This document shows positions 1 to 5,496 of a stretch of DNA of 6,578 nt, piece after piece. The DNA is from 2-01-FULL-40-42 sp964349415 (GTDB lineage: Bacteria; Patescibacteriota; Microgenomatia; UBA1406; GWC2-37-13). A program made the position numbers and the translations under genes. Within the stretch, counting starts at the first letter, position 1. Every line of letters starts with the position of its first letter. The notes under the pieces were generated by a model. The model did not search any database. It worked only from the letters and a program-made list of their open reading frames with translations, and was not told where the DNA came from. The DNA lies in NCBI GenBank assembly GCA_964349415.1, contig CAYGGJ010000043.1, forward strand, positions 1 through 6,578, given 5' to 3'.

Positions 1-5
1 GACTT

Positions 6-1226
6 ATGGTTAATAATCAAAGTAAAACACCGGTATATAATGACCTCCTAAAGCACTCCAAGCGGTATCTCCCATATAAATTCTTTTTAAAATTCGGTAT
101 TAAAGAAGTAGACTCAGCGCGACTTTTTGATATAGGTCTGCTTTACGGCTCTACCCTACTTCTTCATATCGCCATATTTCTCACGGCCCTTAATTTCAAA
201 AACGAGGCCGGCCAGACGGTTTTTTTCATGCTATATCTTCTCTCCACGGTCATGGCCTCTGCTCTGGGGGGAAAGGTTTTGGGATTTTTCAGCACGATTC
301 TAGCCTTTGGAGAAACCGTAACGTTGTTTCTCCAATGGCCTGATGTAGGAAGTACTTTGACGATGGAAACTTCGCTAAACTTCAGCGTACTGGTCGTCGG
401 GGGAGGATTTATCAGTTCTCTAATGGATCTTATGAGACAGAGCCGAATTATTAACGCTTACCAAGCAAAGGAAAGAGAATACGCTCGACAATTTGTGCAA
501 CTTGACAAGGACATTTCCGCTGCACGTCGTGAAATACGAGCACGTGATGAATTCCTCTCATTGGCGTCCCATGAGTTAAAAACACCTCTTACTACTATGT
601 TGCTGAAACTGCACAATATGCTTCATACCGTAAAAAATGTTTCCCTTGCAAATTTTTCGGTTCCGGCTCTTATGAAGGTTCTGGAAAACGCTCAGCAACA
701 AACAAGAAGATTATCGAATATGATCAATGATCTTCTCAACATCTCCCTCATAACTACGGGGCGTCTTAAATTAGAGAAAGAAGATGCTGATTTATCAAGC
801 ATCGTGAAGACTGTATTAGAAAATTTTTCTGAGTTACTCAAGGATGAAAAATATAAGGTAAAGGTTGATTCCAGAAAAAAGATCGTAGGGCGATGGGATA
901 AAAACCGTATTGAACAAGCAATTACCAATCTCCTGTCAAACGCTATAAAATACGGACGGGGTCAACCTATTGAAATTAAATTAGAAAACTCAGGGAACAT
1001 GGCTAGATTTATAATACATGATCATGGAATAGGTATTCCAAAAGATGATCAAAAAATATTGTTCGAAAAATACTTTAGATCATTGACTGCCGCAGACTAT
1101 AAAAAAGGGCTTGGAGTAGGATTATATATCACCTATCAAATCATTAACGCGCATAAAGGAAACATAAGGGTACTCAGTAAGGCAGGAAAGGGTTCGACCT
1201 TTATAGTAGACCTGCCCCTAAGGTAG
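6..1226 (+). CDS. Membrane-bound sensor histidine kinase (four-helix DUF4118-like sensor, HisKA, HATPase_c)
   Basis: Predicted inner-membrane sensor kinase that autophosphorylates on histidine and passes the phosphate to a response regulator. The N-terminal part has about four hydrophobic segments (roughly residues 42-64, 71-89, 90-112, 124-141). Their compact spacing resembles the KdpD-type DUF4118 region; there is no large extracytoplasmic domain. A charged, probably coiled-coil linker (about 150-182) leads to the H box ASHELKTPL with phosphoacceptor His189. The catalytic domain shows the N box (NLLSNAIKY, 308-316), G1 box (DHGIGI, 339-344), F box (FEKYFR, 353-358) and G2 box (GLGVGLY, 368-374), so it should be active. 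There is no HAMP, PAS or receiver domain. The stop overlaps the end of the convergent CysRS-like gene by 9 bp. No partner regulator is visible; it may lie upstream. The frame stays open to the window edge, so the true start could be further upstream. The signal sensed is unknown. Confidence 0.9.
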   Translation: MVNNQSKTPVYNDLLKHSKRYLPYKFFLKFGIKEVDSARLFDIGLLYGSTLLLHIAIFLTALNFKNEAGQTVFFMLYLLSTVMASALGGKVLGFFSTILAFGETVTLFLQWPDVGSTLTMETSLNFSVLVVGGGFISSLMDLMRQSRIINAYQAKEREYARQFVQLDKDISAARREIRARDEFLSLASHELKTPLTTMLLKLHNMLHTVKNVSLANFSVPALMKVLENAQQQTRRLSNMINDLLNISLITTGRLKLEKEDADLSSIVKTVLENFSELLKDEKYKVKVDSRKKIVGRWDKNRIEQAITNLLSNAIKYGRGQPIEIKLENSGNMARFIIHDHGIGIPKDDQKILFEKYFRSLTAADYKKGLGVGLYITYQIINAHKGNIRVLSKAGKGSTFIVDLPLR

Positions 1227-2351
1227 AAGCGGAGAAAAACCGAGCAAATCCATTCCCCTCTTAAGAACATCGCCAGCAGTTTCTTTTTCCAAATAATCCA
1301 ACGCTGATGGCGTATCCATATCGTCTTCCAAAAATCTTTCTATCATTGAGAAGTTTCCCTTTGTAGGTTTTTTTGCCAATTCTGCCATACTGTAAAGTTT
1401 TTCAACAGCTGTTTGAAGCTCTTCATATGCAAATTGCCAGGGTTTACGGTAGTGGTGCGAGAGCAACATCCACCGGATGGAATTTGACGAGTATTTTTTT
1501 ATCAGATCTGAAACAAAAACCATATTTCCAAGCGACTTTGACATTTTTTCTCCCTCACAGAGCACCATTGAAGCGTGGGTCCAATAGCGGACAAATGGGG
1601 ATTTACCGGTGAAACTTTCGGATTGTGCAATCTCGCTTTCATGATGCGGAAAGATCAAATCATACCCGCCTCCATGGAAATCAATCTGCGGTCCAAGATG
1701 CTTATAGCACATTGCTGAACACTCTATATGCCATCCCGGTCTTCCTTGTCCCCATGGACTTTCCCAATAAGGCTCCCCTTTTCCTGATTTTTGCCATAAA
1801 ACAAAATCCAGAGGATTTCTTTTTTTAGGATCTTCCGGATTACCACCCCTTTCTTTTGAAATAAGAATCATTTGCTTTTCATTTAATCTGGAGAGCTTTC
1901 CATAGTTTTTAAAGTTTTTCACATTGAAGTAAACATTTCCCATTTTTTCGTAGGCAGAACCTTTTTTGATCAGATCTGCGGTCATCTCAATAATAACGTC
2001 GATTGTTTCCGTTGCCTTGACATAATGTGTAGGCATTTGCATATTAAGAAGCTTGTAATCTGCTAGAAATCTCTTTGTCCAAAATTCACCTAATTCTTTC
2101 CAGTCTTTTTGTTCTGATTTTGCACGTTTCAGAATATCGTCGTCTATGTCCGTCACATTCTGTACGTAATTTACTTCATATTTTTTGTGATTAAGATAGC
2201 GCACGAGAACATCGAAAAACATATATAGAAATGCGTGTCCAAGATGTGTCGTATCATAGGGAGTAATGCCACATACATATAAAAGGGCTTTTTTATTCTC
2301 TATTGTCTTTAAAATTTCCTTTTTTTTAGTTAGAGTGTTAAATAGCAGCAT
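1218..2351 (-). CDS. CysRS-fold cysteine-activating enzyme without anticodon domain; MshC-like ligase or short cysteinyl-tRNA synthetase
   Basis: Class I aminoacyl-tRNA-synthetase fold that should form cysteinyl-adenylate from cysteine and ATP. Visible motifs: CGITPYD (27-33), HLGH (36-39), YVQNVTDIDD (62-71), RPGWHIEC (204-211), HGGGYDLIFPHHE (226-238) and KMSKS (269-273). The predicted zinc ligands C27, C211, H236 and E240 keep the spacing of E. coli CysRS C209/H234/E238. CysRS is usually about 450-480 residues; this protein stops at 377, soon after DDMDTPSAL (343-351), leaving no room for the DALR/anticodon-binding region. Its end (MDLLGF, 367-372) falls where MshC proteins end. From memory, CGIT instead of CGPT, YVQNVTD, THASM (258-262), GNMVFVS (275-281) and HHYR (299-302) resemble MshC; E240 and NPLDFVLW (179-186) resemble CysRS. 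MshC ligates cysteine to glucosaminyl-inositol in mycothiol synthesis. A PIG-L deacetylase gene lies divergently 36 bp away. The fold is very secure; whether the acceptor is tRNA or a small amine is not. ATG 2351 fits the usual CysRS N-terminus (NTLTKKKE). Confidence 0.9.
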   Translation of the reverse strand: MLLFNTLTKKKEILKTIENKKALLYVCGITPYDTTHLGHAFLYMFFDVLVRYLNHKKYEVNYVQNVTDIDDDILKRAKSEQKDWKELGEFWTKRFLADYKLLNMQMPTHYVKATETIDVIIEMTADLIKKGSAYEKMGNVYFNVKNFKNYGKLSRLNEKQMILISKERGGNPEDPKKRNPLDFVLWQKSGKGEPYWESPWGQGRPGWHIECSAMCYKHLGPQIDFHGGGYDLIFPHHESEIAQSESFTGKSPFVRYWTHASMVLCEGEKMSKSLGNMVFVSDLIKKYSSNSIRWMLLSHHYRKPWQFAYEELQTAVEKLYSMAELAKKPTKGNFSMIERFLEDDMDTPSALDYLEKETAGDVLKRGMDLLGFSPLLP

Positions 2352-2359
2352 AAGCTATC

Positions 2360-2365
2360 AGTATA
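2360..2365 (-). promoter_or_regulatory. Putative -10 element for the CysRS/MshC-like gene
   Basis: On the minus strand TATACT (five of six matches to TATAAT) ends 9 nt before the ATG at 2351. Transcription would start about 0-2 nt before that ATG, leaving no leader and no room for a T-box or Shine-Dalgarno site. No good -35 is visible: the hexamer 17 nt upstream is TGTTTT. It lies inside the 36-bp gap that also holds the deacetylase promoter. Confidence 0.45.
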
Positions 2366-2372
2366 CTCTATT

Positions 2373-2381
2373 TGTTATAAT
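2373..2381 (+). promoter_or_regulatory. Extended -10 promoter of the PIG-L deacetylase gene, giving a leaderless transcript
   Basis: TGTTATAAT is a perfect extended -10 (TGn plus TATAAT). Its last base is 7 nt upstream of the A of ATG 2388, where the transcription start should fall. No Shine-Dalgarno sequence lies between them. No clear -35 is seen, which is usual for extended -10 promoters. The -10 of the divergent gene is only 7 bp away (2360-2365 against 2373-2381), so RNA polymerase could probably not occupy both at once. Confidence 0.7.
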
Positions 2382-2387
2382 AAAAAC

Positions 2388-3092
2388 ATGAAGGTCCTCC
2401 TAATTTTCGCTCATCCTGATGACGAAACTTTCACTTCGTCCGGAACTATAATCCATTTGACAAAAAAGGGTTGTGAAGCAAAATTAATAATGGCTACTCG
2501 GGGAGAAGCAGGACTACTTGGGAAAACAGCTGCTACCAGACAAAGCCTGGGAAGTGTCCGCGAACAAGAATTGAGAAGGGCGGCAAAAATAACCGGAATA
2601 TCAGATATTTATTTTTTGGATTATATAGATGGGACTCTGATTAAAACTTCTTCTGCAGAAATCAAAAGCAAGATCCTGCCGATTTTAAAGAAAGAAGAAC
2701 CAGACTTAGTTATAACTTTTGAAAAGAACGGAATTTCTATGCATCCTGATCATAAAGTTATTTCTCAAGTTGCTACCGAAAGTTTTTATGAATATATGGA
2801 ATCGGCAAAAAATAAAGCAAGGCTTTATCACGTCTGCGTCCCCTCGACTCATATTAAAATTCATCATGACGCGGGGTTTAAATATGAACACTTTGGAAAA
2901 ATGGAAGGGACCCCGGATGATGAGATAACAACACGCGTTGACATAACAGATGTCTATCCAAGGAAAGTACAGGCGATGAAATGCCATGAGACTCAAAAGA
3001 AAGACTACGGAAATCTTTTGAAACGCAACGAGCTAATCCCCGGTAAAAAATACGAGTATTTCAAACTTATCGCTGAGAGCGATATGGCTTGA
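2388..3092 (+). CDS. PIG-L family zinc-dependent deacetylase (MshB/BshB-like)
   Basis: Predicted metal-dependent N-deacetylase of the LmbE/PIG-L family, which removes acetyl groups from N-acetylglucosamine conjugates; members include MshB (mycothiol), BshB (bacillithiol) and GlcNAc-PI deacetylase. The diagnostic motif AHPDDE sits at residues 8-13: H9 and D12 should bind zinc and D11 should be the general base. HPDH at 119-122 supplies the third zinc ligand H122, with H119 matching the oxyanion-stabilising histidine of MshB. TRGEAG (37-42), VREQELRRAAKITGI (57-71) and CHETQ (199-203) are also typical. At 234 residues it is nearer in size to BshB than to MshB (about 300), and the order of motifs resembles BshB2 as I recall it. 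There is no signal peptide, so it is cytoplasmic. It is divergent from the CysRS/MshC-like gene. The substrate cannot be read from sequence; antibiotic, cell-wall or lipid sugars are alternatives. It ends in TGA. Confidence 0.92.
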   Translation: MKVLLIFAHPDDETFTSSGTIIHLTKKGCEAKLIMATRGEAGLLGKTAATRQSLGSVREQELRRAAKITGISDIYFLDYIDGTLIKTSSAEIKSKILPILKKEEPDLVITFEKNGISMHPDHKVISQVATESFYEYMESAKNKARLYHVCVPSTHIKIHHDAGFKYEHFGKMEGTPDDEITTRVDITDVYPRKVQAMKCHETQKKDYGNLLKRNELIPGKKYEYFKLIAESDMA

Positions 3093-3118
3093 AACAAAGT
3101 TATTTCGTGTAGTACTAT
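3089..3118 (+). promoter_or_regulatory. Putative promoter of the small ORF (TTGAAA, 18-nt spacer, TACTAT)
   Basis: A -35-like TTGAAA (3089-3094, overlapping the deacetylase stop codon) is followed after 18 nt by TACTAT (3113-3118). Transcription would start around 3125, which is itself an in-frame ATG of the small ORF. This is the same near-leaderless geometry as at the deacetylase gene and supports the small ORF being expressed. Confidence 0.45.
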
Positions 3119-3124
3119 ATGGGT

Positions 3125-3301
3125 ATGGTAGAACCAGGTAAACCGGAAGTTAGCAAGCCACATGTGGTGCACGAAGAGCCCACGCTAGACCTTGGTCTAC
3201 CCGAACAAACCCCCGACATGATCGAGCCACGAGACGGTGTACGAATCTCTGATCAAATAGGTAGACGCTGGAAAAAACCACCCGCCCAAAAAAAACCTTA
3301 A
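3125..3301 (+). CDS. Small proline-rich charged protein, unknown function
   Basis: I do not recognise this 58-residue product; starting at the ATG at 3119 it has 60. It has no hydrophobic segment and no cysteine. The first two thirds is acidic and proline-rich (HEEPTLDLGLPEQTP); the C-terminus is basic (GRRWKKPPAQKKP). It is probably disordered or a small interaction protein. The start at 3125 is preferred because a promoter-like pair predicts transcription from that base; there is no Shine-Dalgarno site for either ATG. GC over 3119-3301 is 50% by count, clearly above the neighbouring genes, and two inverted repeats lie inside it. It stops 3 bp before the end of the convergent membrane-protein gene. 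It could be lineage-specific, recently acquired, or a non-coding stretch that happens to be open. Confidence 0.5.
   Translation: MVEPGKPEVSKPHVVHEEPTLDLGLPEQTPDMIEPRDGVRISDQIGRRWKKPPAQKKP
3158..3199. repeat. Two close inverted repeats inside the small ORF
   Basis: CCACATGTGG (3158-3167) is a perfect 10-bp palindrome. Nineteen bases after its centre region, TAGACC-TT-GGTCTA (3186-3199) forms a second inverted repeat with 6-bp arms. They could be protein-binding sites or short RNA hairpins, or chance within coding sequence. No function is assigned. Confidence 0.3.
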
Positions 3302-3304
3302 GAT

Positions 3305-3688
3305 TTATTTCTTACCATTCATCGCTCTCCAAACTCCATATTGAGCAAAGTTAACAACCAAGCCCAATACTACTGCAGTTATTACAGCAGGCTTTATGCC
3401 TATTCCTACAAATTCTGAGACAGGAGTTCTGGCAATAAGATAAATGACTCCGGTGTTTACTACCCAGTAAATTAAAGCCCAAAGATTATCCTGTATTTTC
3501 TGCTTCTCTCCCCATTTAGCTACTAAAGATACGGCGAGGCCGACAATAAGTGATGAAGCTATGACTGCTTGTACAGGGTTCATCAAGGCATTTCCGAACA
3601 CAACGTTTTTACCAAATGCCATAAATGCCAGATAAAAAACGATTGCTGTAGTTAGTGTAGACCACAATACATTTTTCCAAAATTCCAT
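3305..3688 (-). CDS. Small four-helix integral membrane protein, unknown function
   Basis: A 127-residue protein, almost entirely hydrophobic, with four likely transmembrane helices at about 8-26, 38-57, 69-86 and 98-118, joined by short loops; the most polar is WGEKQKIQDN (59-68). Size and four-helix layout, and the last helix with VVNFAQYGVWR (109-119), faintly recall GtrA-like proteins, but I see no firm family signature and leave it unassigned. There is no signal peptide beyond the first helix. The start at 3688 is supported by GGTGA 9 nt upstream and a good -35 further up, so unlike its neighbours this gene appears to have a normal leader of about 30 nt. It converges on the small proline-rich ORF and is divergent from argS. 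Context gives no clue to its role. Confidence 0.8.
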   Translation of the reverse strand: MEFWKNVLWSTLTTAIVFYLAFMAFGKNVVFGNALMNPVQAVIASSLIVGLAVSLVAKWGEKQKIQDNLWALIYWVVNTGVIYLIARTPVSEFVGIGIKPAVITAVVLGLVVNFAQYGVWRAMNGKK

Positions 3689-3697
3689 AAGTTACAA

Positions 3698-3702
3698 TCA
3701 CC
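3698..3702 (-). promoter_or_regulatory. Shine-Dalgarno site for the small membrane protein
   Basis: On the minus strand GGTGA lies 9 nt upstream of the ATG at 3688, a normal distance. It is one of few plausible ribosome binding sites in the window and supports this start codon. Confidence 0.5.
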
Positions 3703-3725
3703 GCCCTTCTATTTCAATTAACAAA

Positions 3726-3754
3726 AGTATTACTTACGACATTCTCCTTGTCAA
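3726..3754 (-). promoter_or_regulatory. Promoter of the small membrane protein (TTGACA, 17-nt spacer, AATACT)
   Basis: Reading the minus strand, a consensus -35 TTGACA (3754-3749) is followed after 17 nt by AATACT (3731-3726), four of six matches to the -10 consensus; TAATAC one base earlier is an alternative. Transcription would start near 3719, giving a leader of about 30 nt that includes the GGTGA ribosome binding site. Confidence 0.55.
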
Positions 3755-3763
3755 TAGAAAGAT

Positions 3764-3793
3764 TTAGAAGCAGAGGTCGTTTTATGCTATCAT
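3764..3793 (+). promoter_or_regulatory. Putative promoter of argS, extended -10 TGCTATCAT
   Basis: TGCTATCAT (3785-3793) is an extended -10 with five of six matches in the hexamer. A weak -35, TTAGAA (3764-3769), sits 18 nt upstream of the hexamer. Transcription would start at about 3800-3802, where ATG 3802 lies, implying a leaderless or nearly leaderless argS mRNA. A competing reading is AGAGG (3772-3776) as a Shine-Dalgarno site 7 nt before ATG 3784; the two readings exclude each other because the -10 would overlap that ATG. Confidence 0.4.
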
Positions 3794-3801
3794 ATAAACC
3801 A

Positions 3802-5493
3802 ATGGTGAAAGAAAAATTACAGAATTTAATATCGACTTCTCTTAAAAAAATCGGCATAGACGATCCAAAAGTTGAAATTTCCTACCCTATCCACACTGAA
3901 CACGGCGACTTCTCTTCTAACGTTGCTCTGCGGTACAGTAAGGATTTGAAAAAAAATCCCATGGAGCTTGGAAAAGAAATTCTTGATCTGATAGAAGATG
4001 CTGATTTTATAGAAAAAAAAGAACTTGTTAAACCGGGTTTTATAAACTTTTTTTTATCCAAAAATGTTTTGCTGAAAGAAATGGAGAAGATTATCAAAAT
4101 TGGGAAAAACTACGGTAATTCTAAAAAAAATAAAGGCAAAAAAATTGTTGTCGAATACTCTTCTCCTAATATCGCCAAGCCTTTTACCATAGGACATCTG
4201 AGATCGACAATCATAGGCGATGCAATTGCAAATCTGGTGGAAGCTACAGGAGCAACTGTATATCGTGACAATCACGTCGGAGATTGGGGTACCCAATTTG
4301 GCAAATTAATATATGCAATAAAAAAGTGGGGGGATGAACAAGAAATAGAAAAATCTGAAGAACCTATCAGAGTTCTCGTTGATCTTTATGTGAAATTCCA
4401 CGAAGAAGCTGAAAAAAATCCTCAGATCGATAATGAAGCCCGTAAATACTTTCAACTGCTCGAATCGGGCAATGCAGAAATGAGAAAGCTTTGGGAAAAA
4501 TGTGTTGATTGGTCGTGGAAAGAATTTGATGTAATTTATAACAAATTAGGCGTACGATTTACGGAAAACGCTGGTCGAGGATACGGAGAATCTTTCTTTG
4601 AAGACAAACTGTCAGATGTTATTGCAGAACTTAAGAAGAAAAAACTTTTAAAGGAAAGCGAGGGAGCGCAACTTGTCTTTTTTTCTGGCGATAAATATCC
4701 ACCCCTTATGATATTAAAAAAAGACGGAGTTTCCTTGTACTCTACGAGAGATCTTGCAACTGATAAATTCAGAATGGAGAAATATGGCAAAAACGCTATT
4801 GTAATAAATGAAGTTGGAGCAGAACAAATCCTGTATTTTAGACAGCTTTTTGAAACTGAAAAAATGCTCGGCTGGTTTAACAAAGATCAAAGAATACACG
4901 TAGCACATGGCCTCTACCGCTTTAGGGATAAAAAAATGTCTACAAGAAAAGGTAACACTATCTGGCTTGAAGATGTCCTAAAAGAGGCTGAGAAAAGGGC
5001 GTCTGCGCTGGAAAAGAAGATTACCGGAAACGCTCCCCTCATAGCCCTAAACTCTTTAAAATGGAACGACCTAAGAAGGAGTCCCCAATTAGATGTAATT
5101 TTCGACTGGGATGAAATTTTGAACATGGAGGGAAATTCAGGCCCGTATGTTCTATATACTTATGTAAGAACACAAAGTATTCTCAATCAAGCAGATTCTA
5201 AAGAAAAAGCCAACGGACAGGTTGAGATCAATGATGAGGAGCTTCAAATACTTAGAAGTCTCAATAGATTCCAAGAGGTTGTAGAAAATGCCGCCGTAAA
5301 TTATTTACCATCAACGCTTGTAACTTATCTATATGAACTAGCAAGATCATATAGTCTTTTTTATCAAAATCACCCGGTACTGAAATCTGAGGGAGCCCAA
5401 CGTCAATTAAGAATAGGACTCACGCAGGCAACAGGAATAGTGCTGCGAAACGGACTGAATCTATTAGGCATCAAAACTGTAGAGAAAATGTAG
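3802..5493 (+). CDS. argS: Arginyl-tRNA synthetase
   Basis: Cytoplasmic class I synthetase that charges tRNA-Arg with arginine. Numbered from ATG 3802 (563 residues, normal for the family): the N-terminal Add-1-type domain includes EHGDFSSNVAL (33-43); the active-site segment SSPNIAKPFTIGHLRS covers 120-135; DNHVGDWGTQFG (156-167) follows; the KMSKS-equivalent is the usual ArgRS form KMSTRKGN (378-385); the DALR anticodon-binding domain fills the C-terminus and ends in the typical LRNGLNLLGI. The first His of the HIGH motif is Thr here (TIGH, 129-132). The open frame extends upstream to a TTG at 3748 and includes ATG 3784, which has AGAGG 7 nt before it. I prefer 3802 because MVKEKLQNLI matches where ArgRS proteins normally begin and an extended -10 lies just before it. 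radA follows after 3 nt, so the two are probably cotranscribed. Confidence 0.96.
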   Translation: MVKEKLQNLISTSLKKIGIDDPKVEISYPIHTEHGDFSSNVALRYSKDLKKNPMELGKEILDLIEDADFIEKKELVKPGFINFFLSKNVLLKEMEKIIKIGKNYGNSKKNKGKKIVVEYSSPNIAKPFTIGHLRSTIIGDAIANLVEATGATVYRDNHVGDWGTQFGKLIYAIKKWGDEQEIEKSEEPIRVLVDLYVKFHEEAEKNPQIDNEARKYFQLLESGNAEMRKLWEKCVDWSWKEFDVIYNKLGVRFTENAGRGYGESFFEDKLSDVIAELKKKKLLKESEGAQLVFFSGDKYPPLMILKKDGVSLYSTRDLATDKFRMEKYGKNAIVINEVGAEQILYFRQLFETEKMLGWFNKDQRIHVAHGLYRFRDKKMSTRKGNTIWLEDVLKEAEKRASALEKKITGNAPLIALNSLKWNDLRRSPQLDVIFDWDEILNMEGNSGPYVLYTYVRTQSILNQADSKEKANGQVEINDEELQILRSLNRFQEVVENAAVNYLPSTLVTYLYELARSYSLFYQNHPVLKSEGAQRQLRIGLTQATGIVLRNGLNLLGIKTVEKM

Positions 5494-5496
5494 CGT

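Noticed and set aside
1373..1828. Plus-strand open frames inside the CysRS/MshC-like gene
   Set aside because: They lie wholly opposite a gene with strong family motifs, and their translations show no recognisable domain.
1218..2351. CysRS-like gene as a broken pseudogene, with its C-terminal domain lost by frameshift
   Set aside because: The frame is intact with all catalytic motifs, the end matches the natural end of MshC-type proteins, and the DNA beyond the stop codes for the histidine kinase on the other strand, not for a lost anticodon domain.
2340..2400. T-box or other cysteine-responsive leader upstream of the CysRS-like gene
   Set aside because: Only 36 bp separate the two divergent start codons and the predicted transcript has almost no leader, so no riboswitch can fit.
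2706..2996. Minus-strand open frame within the deacetylase gene
   Set aside because: It is a shadow of a well-supported gene, and its cysteine- and phenylalanine-rich translation has no domain-like pattern.
3090..3092. Alternative genetic code with TGA read as glycine (Gracilibacteria/SR1 type)
   Set aside because: No gene contains in-frame TGA. The deacetylase ends normally at TGA, and reading through it would add only about a dozen residues before TAG, without homology.
3280..3320. Rho-independent terminator between the convergent small ORF and membrane-protein gene
   Set aside because: On the minus strand a run of eight T follows the membrane-protein stop, but the only stem (AAATC/GGTTT around TTAA) is short, AT-rich and includes a wobble pair; too weak to call.
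3748..3783. TTG at 3748 as the argS start
   Set aside because: It adds 18 residues (MSIERFRSRG...) not expected in ArgRS, has no good ribosome site, and overlaps the -35 of the divergent membrane-protein promoter.
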